Shown here: in pieces, positions 34,230 to 43,926 of the stretch | How positions within the stretch are numbered: position 1 is the stretch's first letter | How the letters are laid out: each line of letters starts with the position of its first letter | Assembly: GCA_022821085.1 (NCBI GenBank) | Contig: JAJEEG010000006.1 | Coordinates: 1,116,001 to 1,180,000 of the forward strand | Origin: Candidatus Latescibacterota bacterium | GTDB taxonomy: Bacteria > JAAXHH01 | DNA length: 64,000 bases | Reading direction: 5' to 3' | Made by a program: the position numbers and the translations under genes | Notes under the pieces: generated by a model | What the model saw: the letters and a program-made list of their open reading frames with translations, nothing else | Databases searched by the model: none | Told to the model about the DNA's origin: nothing

Positions 34230-35383
34230 TTCGCCCCCTTCCCGAGTGCTACGGCCTTCTGAACGGCTTCCGCCATGGTATCGACGGCGACGAGCCCCAC
34301 GGATTCGAGTATTTTCCGGCCCTCCGCCTCATTGGTCCCGGTGAGGCGGATGACAATGGGCAGCGTGAGCGGTCCGCCGGGACCGGCGGCGATGCGGTCC
34401 AGGGCGGTCACGATGCCGTTGGCCACGTCGTCGCAGCGCGTGATCCCGCCGAAGATGTTGAAAAGCACGGCCTTGACGCGGTCGTCGGACGTGATGATGT
34501 TCATGGCGGTAACGACCTTGTCCGGGTTCGAACTCCCTCCGATATCGAGGAAGTTGGCGGGCATGCCGCCATAGAACTTCACCATGTCCATGGTCGCCAT
34601 GGCCAGGCCGGCGCCGTTGACGATGCAGCCGATGTCGCCATTGAGCTTGACGAAGCTGAGATCCGCATCCCGGGCCTCGGCCTCGGTGGGCTCTTCGGAT
34701 TCGGGGTCGCGCATGTCCTCGATTTCTTCATGCCTGAACAGGGCGTTTTCATCGATGTTCATCTTGCCGTCGAGCGCCCACAACTTGCCTTCCGGCGTGG
34801 TCACGAGGGGGTTGATCTCCGCCAGGGACGCGTCGCTTTCGATGAATGCGTCGTAGAGCCGGGTGAGCATGCCGGCGGCCTGTCTGACCTGCGCGGGATC
34901 GGAATAGAGTTTGTAAGCCAGGGACCGGGCCTGGTACGGGAGCAGCCCGAGCAGGGGATCGACGGCCAGTTTGTGGATCTTCTCCGGCGAATCCCGGGCG
35001 ACTTCCTCGATATCGACGCCGCCCGCCGCGCTGACCATGAACACCGGCCGCCGGGTCTGCCGGTCGAGGATGATCCCGACGTAGGCTTCGTGGTCGATCT
35101 CCACGGCTTCAGCCACGAGGACCTGCCGGACGGTCAACCCCTTGATATCCATGCCCAGGATCCGGCCCGCAACTTCGAAGGCCTCATCGGGCGTCGAGGC
35201 CAGTTTCACGCCGCCCGCCTTGCCCCGCCCGCCGACGTGCACCTGGGCCTTGACCACCACCTTCGAGCCCAGTTCCTCCGTGATCCGCCGGGCTTCTTCG
35301 GGCGTCCGGGCCACCTTTTCCTTTGGGATCGCCATCCCGTGCCGGGCGAAGATGCCCTTCGCCTGGAATTCGTGTATGTTCAA
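34226..35383 (-). CDS. sucC: Succinate-CoA ligase beta subunit
   Basis: 385 residues. ATP-grasp domain starting [16 protein letters not shown], with [15 protein letters not shown] near residue 50 and the C-terminal ligase domain containing [11 protein letters not shown]. Partner of sucD. Its start overlaps the xylB stop by 4 bp, so a sugar kinase is the first gene of this TCA operon. Confidence 0.97.
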   Translation of the reverse strand: MNIHEFQAKGIFARHGMAIPKEKVARTPEEARRITEELGSKVVVKAQVHVGGRGKAGGVKLASTPDEAFEVAGRILGMDIKGLTVRQVLVAEAVEIDHEAYVGIILDRQTRRPVFMVSAAGGVDIEEVARDSPEKIHKLAVDPLLGLLPYQARSLAYKLYSDPAQVRQAAGMLTRLYDAFIESDASLAEINPLVTTPEGKLWALDGKMNIDENALFRHEEIEDMRDPESEEPTEAEARDADLSFVKLNGDIGCIVNGAGLAMATMDMVKFYGGMPANFLDIGGSSNPDKVVTAMNIITSDDRVKAVLFNIFGGITRCDDVANGIVTALDRIAAGPGGPLTLPIVIRLTGTNEAEGRKILESVGLVAVDTMAEAVQKAVALGKGAK

Positions 35384-36927
35384 TTCCTGCTCCTTTGTTT
35401 TTCCACCATGCCGCCCAGGGCGTCAAAGCCCGGCTTGAGGGCCGGATACATGGACTTGAAAATCCCGTAACACTCCTCGTAGCTTTTCGAAGTCTCCGGG
35501 TCCGGCTCCGTCGTGGACACGACGTCGACCAGGTCGTCCGCGGCTTCCTCGACCGTGTCGTAAACGCCGGTGCCTACCGCGGCCAGGATGGCGGCGCCGA
35601 AGGCGGGCCCTTCCTCGGCGTTCACGGTAACGACTTCCGCCCCGTAGACATCCGCCTGGATCTGCCGCCAGAGGCTGCTCCGCGCACCGCCGCCCGTGCA
35701 GCGGACCTGCGCGACGGACAGTCCGAGCTCCCGCATGATTTCTATGGAATCCCTCAGGGCGAAGGTCACGCCTTCCATCACGGAGCGGATCATATGGGGC
35801 CGTCCGTGCCGTCCCGTGAGGCCGATGAACGCGCCCCGCGCGTTGGCGTCCTTGTGGGGGGTGCGCTCGCCCATCAGGTAGGGGAGAAACACCAGGCCCT
35901 CGCTGCCCGCCGGCGCGCGGGCTGCCTGGGCCGTCAGCAGCTCGTAGGGGTCGGTGTCCAGCATCCGGGCCGCGCTGACCTCGATTTCACCCAGCGTATT
36001 GCGCAACCACTGGAAGGCGCCGCCCGCGAAGAGGGTTACTCCCATGAGGTACCACTTGTCGGGGACGCTGTGGCAGAAGGTATGGACGCGCAGTTCCGGG
36101 TCCACGCGGACGTCGTCGGTGTGGGCGAAGACCACGCCCGACGTACCCAGGCTGGCCAGGATCCGGCCGGACCGGACGATCCCGGCGCCCACCGCGCCGC
36201 AGGTGTTGTCGGCCCCCCCGCCGACGACAGGAGTGCCGGGCTTCAGTCCCATGTCCGAGGCCACTTCCTCCGTCACGCGGCCGCAGACGTCGATGGATTC
36301 GAAGGTGGGCGGCAGGAACTCCGCGGGCAGGCCGATGGCGTCCAGCATGGCGCCGGACCACCTCCGCTCGCGTACGTCGAACAGCAGGGTGCCCGCGGCG
36401 TCGGAAACCTCCATGGCGTATTCACCGGTCATGCGGTACCGGATGTAGTCCTTCGGCAGCATGACCTTCCGGATACGGTCATAGATTTCCGTTTCATGGT
36501 CGCGGACCCAGATCAGCTTGGGCGCGGTGAACCCTTCAAGGGCCGGATTGGACACCCAGTCCACCAGATTTTGCTCGCCCGCCTGCTCCGTGATCCATCG
36601 GCACTGCTCCGAGGTCCGCGTATCGCACCAAAGGATGGAAGGCCGGAGCACTTCGTCCTGTTCATCCAGCAGGACCGAACTGTGCATCTGTCCCGACAGG
36701 CCGATCCCGGCGATGGATTCGGCCGGTACGCCGGCGGCGCCCATGGCCTCGCGAACCGTATTCGACGCCGCACGCCACCAGTCCGCCGGATCCTGCTCGG
36801 CCCAGTTGGGACGGGGCGTGTGCAGGGGGATCTCCTTGAAGGCGCGGGCCGCCAGTCCGCCCCGTTCGTCAATGAGGATCGTCTTGATGCCGGAGGTGCC
36901 GATATCGATGCCGATCAGGTATCTCAT
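35380..36927 (-). CDS. xylB: Xylulokinase (FGGY family)
   Basis: 515 residues from ATG 36927; 14 upstream in-frame codons run into the preceding terminator region and are excluded. FGGY kinase motifs: GIDIGTSGIKT at residue 5, GLSGQMHSSV near 78 (xylulokinase-type), LPKDYIRYRMTGEYA near 150 and GGGARSSLWRQIQADVYG near 415. It phosphorylates D-xylulose or a related ketose. There is no xylose isomerase in the window. Translational coupling to sucC-sucD is unusual for a pentose kinase. Confidence 0.9.
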   Translation of the reverse strand: MRYLIGIDIGTSGIKTILIDERGGLAARAFKEIPLHTPRPNWAEQDPADWWRAASNTVREAMGAAGVPAESIAGIGLSGQMHSSVLLDEQDEVLRPSILWCDTRTSEQCRWITEQAGEQNLVDWVSNPALEGFTAPKLIWVRDHETEIYDRIRKVMLPKDYIRYRMTGEYAMEVSDAAGTLLFDVRERRWSGAMLDAIGLPAEFLPPTFESIDVCGRVTEEVASDMGLKPGTPVVGGGADNTCGAVGAGIVRSGRILASLGTSGVVFAHTDDVRVDPELRVHTFCHSVPDKWYLMGVTLFAGGAFQWLRNTLGEIEVSAARMLDTDPYELLTAQAARAPAGSEGLVFLPYLMGERTPHKDANARGAFIGLTGRHGRPHMIRSVMEGVTFALRDSIEIMRELGLSVAQVRCTGGGARSSLWRQIQADVYGAEVVTVNAEEGPAFGAAILAAVGTGVYDTVEEAADDLVDVVSTTEPDPETSKSYEECYGIFKSMYPALKPGFDALGGMVEKQRSRN

Positions 36928-36967
36928 GGGTGGGTCGGTGCCTGTCTGAACCGTGCCATTCCGGCAC

Positions 36968-36992
36968 AAAAAAACCTGCGCAAATCCGCAGG
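36968..36992 (-). terminator. Rho-independent terminator after sigma factor gene
   Basis: On the minus strand, CCTGCG-GATTTG-CGCAGG forms a 6-bp GC-rich hairpin followed at once by seven T residues. It lies 30 bp beyond the sigma factor stop and before the xylB start, separating the two transcription units. Confidence 0.9.
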
Positions 36993-37021
36993 AACGAGAT
37001 GGTTGAAGCTGGGAGCCGGAT

Positions 37022-37906
37022 TCAACTCATGTAAGCGTGCAGCCGGACACTTCGGGAAGTATGGCGCAATCGCCGGATCGCCCGTTCCTTGATCTGGCGC
37101 ACTCTTTCGCGGGTCAAGCCGAACTGCTTGCCGATCTCGTCCAGGGTCATCGGCTTCTCCCGGTTGATCCCGAAATAGTAACGGATCACGGCGGCTTCGC
37201 GGTCCGTGAGCGTGTTGAGCGCCCAGACCACTTCCTCCTTCAGCGATTTCTCCATGACCGGCGTTTCCGGCGACTCGATGGTCGAGTCTTCGATCACGTC
37301 GAGCAGGCGCCCCTCCTCGCCCGGTGAAAAAGGTGCATCGAGCGAAAGGTGGGGGCTGAAGGTCCGCATGATGTCGACCACGTCGCGGTGGTCCAGCGAC
37401 AACTTGCCCGCGATTTCGTGGGTCGTGGGCTCCCGGCCCAGTTCCTGCTTCAGGCCCCGTACGACCTTGTTGATCCGCCGCAACTCCTCGGCCCGGTTCA
37501 ATGGAAGGCGGAAGATCCGGGACTGTTCGGCCAGGGCCTGCATGATCGCCTGCCGCACCCACCAGACCGCGTAGGAGATGAACTTGAAACCTTTGTGCTC
37601 GTCGTAGCGCTGCGCAGCCTTGATCAGGCCGATATTGCCCTCGTTGATCAGGTCGGACAGCGGCAGGCCCTGGTTCTGGTACTGCCTGGCCACCACGACG
37701 ACGAACCGCAGGTTGGCCTGGATCAGCTTGTTGATGGCGCCGTTCACCCCATTGCGCGCGTCGCGCGCCAGCGCCATTTCCTCTTGCAGGTTCAATACCG
37801 GTATGGTCCTGATTTCTCTCAGGTAGGTATCGAGCGAACGGTCATCACCGGAATTCCGTGATCCAACCCGGGAAACGTTGACTTCCGACTGGGTGGACTT
37901 GGGCAT
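37022..37906 (-). CDS. Sigma-70 family RNA polymerase sigma factor (group 1/2-like)
   Basis: 294 residues. Region 1.2 (DTYLREIRTIPVLNLQEE, about 25-42), region 2 with the core-binding DLINEGNIGLIKAAQRYD and the -10-reading YAVWWVRQAI, region 3, and the region 4.2 helix-turn-helix LDEIGKQFGLTRERVRQIKE. Lacks region 1.1 and the long non-conserved insert of RpoD. The length fits an RpoS/SigA-like or group 2 factor recognising a -35/-10 promoter. It has its own good promoter (38033-38062) and terminator. Confidence 0.93.
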   Translation of the reverse strand: MPKSTQSEVNVSRVGSRNSGDDRSLDTYLREIRTIPVLNLQEEMALARDARNGVNGAINKLIQANLRFVVVVARQYQNQGLPLSDLINEGNIGLIKAAQRYDEHKGFKFISYAVWWVRQAIMQALAEQSRIFRLPLNRAEELRRINKVVRGLKQELGREPTTHEIAGKLSLDHRDVVDIMRTFSPHLSLDAPFSPGEEGRLLDVIEDSTIESPETPVMEKSLKEEVVWALNTLTDREAAVIRYYFGINREKPMTLDEIGKQFGLTRERVRQIKERAIRRLRHTSRSVRLHAYMS

Positions 37907-38032
37907 GTACTTGCTCCGGGACCGATTGCAGAACGGTTTGAGACAGCCGGATGCCGTCCCGCCGAACTGTTTGTGGCAGCGGTAGTTGCGGATTCAGGTC
38001 GGTTTATGGCGAATTCTCTAGAAACTTACAAA

Positions 38033-38062
38033 ACTATAATAATGGCCCGGTCGGGGCGTCAA
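38033..38062 (-). promoter_or_regulatory. Sigma-70-type promoter upstream of sigma factor gene
   Basis: On the minus strand, TTGACG (38062-38057), an 18-bp spacer, then TATAGT (38038-38033); each box has 5 of 6 consensus bases. Transcription would start near 38026, about 120 nt before the sigma factor ATG. The region is AT-rich against a GC-rich background. Confidence 0.65.
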
Positions 38063-38101
38063 GTTATTTTAAGGCAAATTCCGCAGTAAGGCAACCCCGT
38101 C

Positions 38102-39814
38102 TTAAAACACCCGTTTCTCGACGTTGTTGCCGATATAGATGTCCATCATCGTGGTCCGGTTGCCCCAGAAGTGATCCTGTCCCCACGAATTGGGCTCAAG
38201 GCCTTTGAACCAGGGCTTGCGCAGGTCCAGCACGTGCGTGTGATAAATGAAAACGCCCCCCGCGTCTTCCACCAGGATGCGTTCCGCCCGCCCGTAGTAT
38301 GCCATGCGCTGCGCTTCGTCCATCGTCGTTCCTCCGGCCTGCAGCAGCCGGTCGAAGGCGTCGTTTTTCCAGTCGTGCCGGCCGTGGCCGACCGGCTGGG
38401 AATGCCAGACCTGGGACAGCATGTTGTCGGGATCGGGGTAGTCGTACTGGTAGGGAATCAATCCGAAGGGTATGGAATACTGGTACATGTTGTCCATATA
38501 GAGACCGATTTCCTGGTTCCGGATCTCGACGCGCATGCCCAGGGTTTCCAGCAGCATGCCCTGGATCGCCTGGGCGATGCCCATCTGGGTCGGGTCCGCC
38601 TGGCGCAGCCAGAACTCGATCTCGGGCAGGCCTCTGCCATCCGGATAACCGGCCTCCGCGAGCAGGCGGCGCGCCTCGGGCGGGTCGTAACGCTGGACAT
38701 CCTTCAGCAGATCGCCCGTGTATCCGGGAAAGTTGGGCGGCAGCATCGTGTAGGCGGGCGTGCCGTGACCCTGCAGAATGACCCGGCAGATCGTCTCGCG
38801 GTCGATGGCGTGGCCGACCGCCCGCCGGACCCGCGCGTCGTCGAAGGGCGGGATCGCCGTCCGGAAGAAGAGGTACCAGGTCTGGAAATGGGCGTTGGAG
38901 GTCAGATCCCGGGTCAGATCGGGACTGTTCTCGATCTCTCCCAGGAACTGGGCGAAGACCCCCTGGCGGTCAACCTCGTTGTTCTCGTACGGCGCGATGC
39001 CGGGATGGGTGCCGGCGATGATGAACTTCAGCAGGATATTCTCCAGGTAGCCCGGGTAAGGCCCGTTGTAGTAAGGGTTCAGGTCGTAAGAGATGTACCT
39101 GTCGGTGATCCATTCATCCAGCCGGTAACTGTAGTTGCTGACCATGTTGCCCGGCTCGGTCCAGCGGCGGCCGTGTTTCTGCACCTGCCAGGGCGGCACG
39201 GGCGCCGCGGAATTGTAGGCCATGATGTGGGGGAGAAAGGGGCAGGGGGCCTCGGCCTCTATTTCCAGGGTCAGGTCGTCGATGGCGCGCACGCCCACCG
39301 AGTCGGGATCGTTGATCTTGCCGTGGTTGAAGTCCCGCGCGTTCTTGATATTGTAGAAGAGAAAGGCGAAGACGTTGCCCTCGTCCGGGTCCAGGAAACG
39401 CTTGAAGGTGTATTCGAAATCGTGGGCGGTCACGTCCCGGCCGTCGCTCCAGCGCGCGCCCTCCCGGAGGTGGAAGGTCCAGGTGCGCCCGTCCTCGGAC
39501 GGTTCCCAGCGGTCGGCGGCCCCCGGAATGAGGATATCGTCGGGGTCGAACATGGTAAGTCGTTCGAACAGATAGGGATCCGCGCCTTTGACGCCGTAGT
39601 TGTCCATGCTCACGTCCAGCGTCTTGGGCTCTTCGATGAAGTACATCAGGACCTGTTCGTGGAGCGGTGCGGCGTCGGGCGGCAACTGCTTCCCCAGGCT
39701 GTTGATCACGGGGCCTTCGGTGGTCTGGACCGGGGTGGTATCGTCGCCGCCGCAGGCCGCTGCGCAGAAGAAAACGAGGAGGAGGGCACGGACCGCGAAG
39801 GCGTGGGAGGACAT
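38102..39814 (-). CDS. Peptide/nickel-type ABC transporter substrate-binding lipoprotein
   Basis: 570 residues from ATG 39814, with AAAGGAAG upstream; the frame is open to 39988 without similarity. A lipoprotein signal ends in CAAAC-GG (Cys about residue 21). The mature protein is a family 5 solute-binding protein: EPKTLDVSMDNYG near 68, WTFHLREGARWSDGRDVTAHDFEYT near 125 and RRAVGHAIDRETICR near 345. It binds oligopeptides or related solutes in the periplasm. No permease or ATPase genes are adjacent, so it is an orphan component here. Encoded divergently from the APC permease. Confidence 0.92.
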   Translation of the reverse strand: MSSHAFAVRALLLVFFCAAACGGDDTTPVQTTEGPVINSLGKQLPPDAAPLHEQVLMYFIEEPKTLDVSMDNYGVKGADPYLFERLTMFDPDDILIPGAADRWEPSEDGRTWTFHLREGARWSDGRDVTAHDFEYTFKRFLDPDEGNVFAFLFYNIKNARDFNHGKINDPDSVGVRAIDDLTLEIEAEAPCPFLPHIMAYNSAAPVPPWQVQKHGRRWTEPGNMVSNYSYRLDEWITDRYISYDLNPYYNGPYPGYLENILLKFIIAGTHPGIAPYENNEVDRQGVFAQFLGEIENSPDLTRDLTSNAHFQTWYLFFRTAIPPFDDARVRRAVGHAIDRETICRVILQGHGTPAYTMLPPNFPGYTGDLLKDVQRYDPPEARRLLAEAGYPDGRGLPEIEFWLRQADPTQMGIAQAIQGMLLETLGMRVEIRNQEIGLYMDNMYQYSIPFGLIPYQYDYPDPDNMLSQVWHSQPVGHGRHDWKNDAFDRLLQAGGTTMDEAQRMAYYGRAERILVEDAGGVFIYHTHVLDLRKPWFKGLEPNSWGQDHFWGNRTTMMDIYIGNNVEKRVF

Positions 39815-40128
39815 AGTACGTGCTTCCTTTGTTTGAATCCGGACCGGACATCGAACACCTGGCGCCGCGATGGGGTAAATGACGCAGCGGCAGGGTAAAG
39901 GGGCGACCAAATGGTCGGCCGCGCGGCAGAAAACGTGCTCGATATGTGCCGGATATGCGGTTTTGCGTGTTTCCATTAAAATGACCACCCACCCTTACCC
40001 GGGTCAATAGAAAAGCGCAGGGCGATCAGACAGGGTCTCTTGACACCGGGGATGCCGGAAGATAGGTTGGTGGCGACCCGTCCCACTCACCCCCGACGGC
40101 TTTTGAATCACGACAGAAAGTCCCGGCC
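39815..40128. other. 314-bp divergent intergenic region
   Basis: No gene seen. A TTGACA at 40040-40045 on the plus strand could be a -35 box for the permease gene, but only a weak -10 (TAGGTT at 40063) follows at 17 bp. The minus-strand side shows only the Shine-Dalgarno of the binding protein gene. Confidence 0.4.
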
Positions 40129-41481
40129 ATGCCCGAACCTCACGGCAAACCTTCCCGCCCCACGCTGCGCAAGTCTCTCGGGCTCTTCGACGGCATCACC
40201 ATCCTCGTCGGCATTACCATCGGGGCCGGTATTTTCTCGGCGCCCCAGATCATCGCGGGCTTCACCGAATCCTTCACCTCGATCCTCTGGCTCTGGATCG
40301 CGGGCGGCGCTTTCATTTTCATCGGCGGGCTCGTCTACGCGGAACTGGGCAGCCGGATGCCGGACACGGGCGGCGAGTACATGTACATCAGCCGTGCTTT
40401 CGGTCCCTTTGCCGGGTTCATGTTCGGCTGGTCCCAACTGTTCATTATCCGTACGAGTCCGCTCGCCGGCCTGGCCATCGTCACGGTCAATTACTTCACC
40501 TATTTCGTCGAACATACGCATACCGAACGGATTGCCGTCGCCCTGTTCATCATTCTGATTCTTGCCATCCTGAACTACGTCGGCGTACACCGGGCCGGGT
40601 TCTACCAGCGTCTGACCACGGTGCTCAAGGTCGCCGGCCTGATGCTCCTCGTAGTGCTTGGATTCACCCTGGATTACGGGGGAGACAACCTGCTGGGAAC
40701 CTCCGCGGCGCCGACCGGAACGCTTGGACCGATTGGCAATGTCATCGCCGCCGCCTTCATGGTGGTCTTCGCCTATATGGGATTCGAACGGGTGGGCTAT
40801 GCGGCGGGCGAGATGAGGGACCCCCGGCGCACCATACCGCTGACCATGTTCGTGGGGATCACCGCCATCGTCCTGATCTATGTCCTCGCGAATCTCCTTT
40901 ATCACCAGACGCTCGGCATGGAAGGCGTCCGGACGAGCCGCATCGTGGCCTCGGACACGGCCGTCCTGCTGCTGGGTCCCCTCGGCGCGGGTTTCATCGC
41001 GATCACCGTAATGATCTCCACGACCGGCAGCATGAACGGCACTTTCATGACCGCCACCCGCGTCTATTATGCCATGGCGCGGGATGGACTCTTCTTCAAG
41101 TGGCTGGACTACATCCATCCCGTGTACCGCACGCCTTCGCGGGCCATCATCGCCCACGCCGTGTGGGGAACGGTCATTCTGCTGTTCCGGGGGACTTTCG
41201 AGACCATCATGGCGGGGATGGTGTTTGCGGTACTCATCTTCTTCGGGGCCAACACGCTGGCCCTTTTCAGGCTTCGCCGGATGGGCGTCGGCGCCGACGG
41301 CGGATACCGGGTGCCGCTCTATCCCTGGACGCCGGCCCTCTTCCTTGCGGGCATCGTCGTCCTCGTGGTTCTGCGGGCCACCTTCGAATGGTACAACTCG
41401 CTCATCGATCTCGCCTTTATCGTCACGGGCCTGCCGTTCTGGTTGATCTGGCGGAAGACGAAGGGCAAGAGGAGTGGTTAG
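40129..41481 (+). CDS. APC-family amino acid permease
   Basis: 450 residues with twelve predicted transmembrane helices. Family opening GLFDGITILVGITIGAGIF (about residues 18-36) gives the unwound helix 1 motif G-x-G-x-GIF, followed by GGAFIFIGGLVYAELGSRMP and the helix 6 segment VVFAYMGFERV. Members are proton- or exchange-coupled amino acid or polyamine transporters of the inner membrane. The stop codon lies inside the first unit of a 13-bp tandem array. Confidence 0.93.
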   Translation: MPEPHGKPSRPTLRKSLGLFDGITILVGITIGAGIFSAPQIIAGFTESFTSILWLWIAGGAFIFIGGLVYAELGSRMPDTGGEYMYISRAFGPFAGFMFGWSQLFIIRTSPLAGLAIVTVNYFTYFVEHTHTERIAVALFIILILAILNYVGVHRAGFYQRLTTVLKVAGLMLLVVLGFTLDYGGDNLLGTSAAPTGTLGPIGNVIAAAFMVVFAYMGFERVGYAAGEMRDPRRTIPLTMFVGITAIVLIYVLANLLYHQTLGMEGVRTSRIVASDTAVLLLGPLGAGFIAITVMISTTGSMNGTFMTATRVYYAMARDGLFFKWLDYIHPVYRTPSRAIIAHAVWGTVILLFRGTFETIMAGMVFAVLIFFGANTLALFRLRRMGVGADGGYRVPLYPWTPALFLAGIVVLVVLRATFEWYNSLIDLAFIVTGLPFWLIWRKTKGKRSG

Positions 41482-41540
41482 GTCCGGCGGTCAGGTCCGG
41501 TGGTCAGGTCCGGCGGTCAGGTCCGGCGGTCAGGTCCGGC
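41476..41540. repeat. 13-bp tandem array, five units, spanning permease stop
   Basis: Five head-to-tail units GGTYAGGTCCGGY starting at 41476, 41489, 41502, 41515 and 41528. The first contains the permease stop TAG (41479-41481). The last three are identical. Confidence 0.97.
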
Positions 41541-41643
41541 GGCCGAATTGCCCATTGAAGTCCGTACCTCCCATAGCATGTTTCATCGTGTGTTATTCGT
41601 CCAAAATCGTCGCAAACGCGGCCGGTCAGTGGTCAGTTTTCCC

Positions 41644-41672
41644 TTTACGGAATCGCTTGTGCAGTGTATATT
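41644..41672 (+). promoter_or_regulatory. Predicted promoter for moaA operon
   Basis: TTTACG (41644-41649), 17-bp spacer, TATATT (41667-41672, 5 of 6 consensus). It lies about 68 bp upstream of the moaA ATG in an AT-rich patch after the permease-end repeat array. Confidence 0.55.
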
Positions 41673-41739
41673 TAACCGTTCCATATCAGACTGATATTCG
41701 AGTGAAAACAAGCCGGGCCTGCCAGGCCGGAGATCCTTC

Positions 41740-42732
41740 ATGAGCTACCAATTGACAGACAGTTTCGGCCGAACGATCAACAACCTGCGGGTCTCCGTAA
41801 CGGATCAGTGCAATTTCCGCTGTATCTATTGCATGCCGGAAGAGGGGATGATCTTCCAGCCGCGGGAAGAGATTCTGACCTTCGAGGAAATCGCCCGTTT
41901 CGTCGGGATCGTCACCGGACTGGGCATCTCCAAGCTGCGGTTGACCGGCGGAGAGCCGACCGTCCGGAAGGACCTGCCGGTCCTGGTGCGCATGCTCGCC
42001 GATATACCCGGCGTCCGGGACATGGCCATGACGACCAACGGCTTCCTGCTCAAGAAGATGTCCCGCGACCTGTACGAGGCGGGATTGCCCCGGATCAACG
42101 TCAGCCTGGATACGCTGGACCAGGAGAAGTTCAAGGAGATGACCCGCCGCGACGTCCTCCACAAGGTGCTCGACGGGCTGGAAGAAGCGACCCGGCATTT
42201 CCAGCTGCCGATCAAGATCAACGTGGTCGCCATGAAGGGATATACCGAGGATGAACTGCTGGATTTCGCGAAACTGGCGCGGACGGGTCCCTACCAGGTG
42301 CGCTTCATCGAGTTCATGCCCCTGGACGCGGACCGTTCCTGGACCCGGGACCAGGTGCTGGACGGCGCCGAGATCATCGAACGGATCGGTGAGCAGTGGC
42401 CCCTGGACGCCGTGAAGCGGCCCAACCAGCGGGAACCGGCCGACCTGTTCCGGTTCCGGGACGGCCAGGGCGAGATCGGCCTGATCGCGTCCGTCAGCGA
42501 ACCCTTCTGCGGCAGCTGCAACCGGATCCGCATCACGGCGGACGGCAAGCTCAGGACCTGCCTGTTCTCCATCAATGAAACCGATATCAAGGCACTGCTG
42601 CGGGGCGGCGCCTCGGACGCGGAGATCGCCGAGACGGTCATCGAGGCCGTGCGGCACAAGGAACCGGGGCATCATATCAACGAACCGGATTTCGTCCAGC
42701 CGGAACGGACCATGTCCTCCATCGGCGGATAG
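41740..42732 (+). CDS. moaA: GTP 3',8-cyclase
   Basis: 330 residues. Radical-SAM Cys motif C24-x3-C28-x2-C31 (QCNFRCIYC), the SAM-binding GGEPT near residue 69, a second cluster site with C-x2-C near 257-260 plus a Cys near 274, and the conserved C-terminal Gly-Gly tail. It performs the first step of molybdenum cofactor synthesis on GTP. Followed 12 bp later by a rhodanese-MoeB fusion. moaC, moaD and moaE are not in the window. Confidence 0.97.
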   Translation: MSYQLTDSFGRTINNLRVSVTDQCNFRCIYCMPEEGMIFQPREEILTFEEIARFVGIVTGLGISKLRLTGGEPTVRKDLPVLVRMLADIPGVRDMAMTTNGFLLKKMSRDLYEAGLPRINVSLDTLDQEKFKEMTRRDVLHKVLDGLEEATRHFQLPIKINVVAMKGYTEDELLDFAKLARTGPYQVRFIEFMPLDADRSWTRDQVLDGAEIIERIGEQWPLDAVKRPNQREPADLFRFRDGQGEIGLIASVSEPFCGSCNRIRITADGKLRTCLFSINETDIKALLRGGASDAEIAETVIEAVRHKEPGHHINEPDFVQPERTMSSIGG

Positions 42733-42744
42733 CGGGAGATCATC

Positions 42745-43926
42745 ATGAGTCAGCGGTTGTCATCTCAGGAGCTTCTCGCCCAGGTCAAGGGCGAAGTCAA
42801 AGAGATGTCCATGGAAGAACTCAAGGATAAGCTGGACCGGAATGACGACCTGGTGCTGATCGACGTGCGCGAGCAGGACGAGGTGGACCAGGGGATCATC
42901 GTCGGGGCGACCCATATTCCGAGGGGCTTTCTGGAACTCAGGATCGAGAACGCCGAAAGCGACCGGGACCGGGAGATCGTGCTCTACTGCGCGGGCGGCA
43001 ACCGCTCGGCGCTGGCGGCCCAATCCCTGGAGGCGATGGGATATACCAACGTCATCTCCATGCGGGAAGGATATACGGGATGGAGCGCCGCCGGCTTTCC
43101 TACGGTTCAGGAGCGCGCCTTGAGCAAGGAAGAGCGTCTCCGGTATTCCCGGCACCTGATCGTGCCCGAGATCGGGGAAAAGGGCCAGGTAAAGATCCTC
43201 GAATCGAAGGTGCTGCTGGTGGGCACGGGCGGATTGGGATCCCCGTCGGCCTACTACCTGGCGGCCGCCGGCGTCGGCACCATCGGGCTCATCGACTTCG
43301 ACGTGGTGGACGTGACGAACCTGCAGCGGCAGATCATCCACGGCACGTCCGACATCGGCCGTCCCAAGGTGGTTTCCGCCCAGGAAACGATCAACGACCT
43401 GAACCCCGATTGCAACGTGATCGTCCATGAAACCCGCCTCATGGCCGACAACATCATGGACATCATCAAGGACTACGACATCATCGTCGACGGCTGCGAC
43501 AATTTCCCGACGCGGTACCTGGTGAATGACGCCTGCGTGCTGGCCGGCAAGCCGAACGTCCACGGAAGCATCTACCAGTTCGACGGCTACGCCACGGTGT
43601 TTCATCCGGACAAGGGACCCTGTTACCGCTGCCTCTATCCCGAACCGCCGCCGCCAGGCGCCGTACCCAGCTGCGACGAAGCGGGCGTACTCGGCGTCCT
43701 TCCCGGGACGGTGGGGCTCATCCAGGCCACCGAGGCCCTCAAGCTCATACTAGACGAGGGCGATTCGCTCATCGGCCGGATCCTGATGTACGACGCGCTG
43801 GACATGACCTTCCAGACCTTCAACGTCCAGAAGGATCCTTCCTGTCCGCTGTGCGGCGAAAATCCCACGGTAACCGAGTTAATCGACTACGAAGCCTTCT
43901 GCGGCTTCGCGCCGGCCGCCGGTTGA
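42745..43926 (+). CDS. moeB: Rhodanese-MoeB/ThiF fusion (sulfur-carrier adenylyltransferase)
   Basis: 393 residues. The N-terminal rhodanese domain (about 15-120) has active-site Cys in YCAGGNRS near residue 82. The C-terminal E1-like adenylyltransferase domain (about 130-385) has nucleotide loop GTGGLGSPSAYYLA, RQIIHGTSDIG and zinc-binding CYRC and CPLC pairs. It adenylates the C-terminus of a MoaD/ThiS-like carrier and the rhodanese can pass sulfur to it. In human MOCS3 the rhodanese is C-terminal; here it is N-terminal. Adjacent to moaA, so molybdopterin synthesis is likely, but thiamin or cysteine sulfur transfer is possible. Confidence 0.92.
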   Translation: MSQRLSSQELLAQVKGEVKEMSMEELKDKLDRNDDLVLIDVREQDEVDQGIIVGATHIPRGFLELRIENAESDRDREIVLYCAGGNRSALAAQSLEAMGYTNVISMREGYTGWSAAGFPTVQERALSKEERLRYSRHLIVPEIGEKGQVKILESKVLLVGTGGLGSPSAYYLAAAGVGTIGLIDFDVVDVTNLQRQIIHGTSDIGRPKVVSAQETINDLNPDCNVIVHETRLMADNIMDIIKDYDIIVDGCDNFPTRYLVNDACVLAGKPNVHGSIYQFDGYATVFHPDKGPCYRCLYPEPPPPGAVPSCDEAGVLGVLPGTVGLIQATEALKLILDEGDSLIGRILMYDALDMTFQTFNVQKDPSCPLCGENPTVTELIDYEAFCGFAPAAG

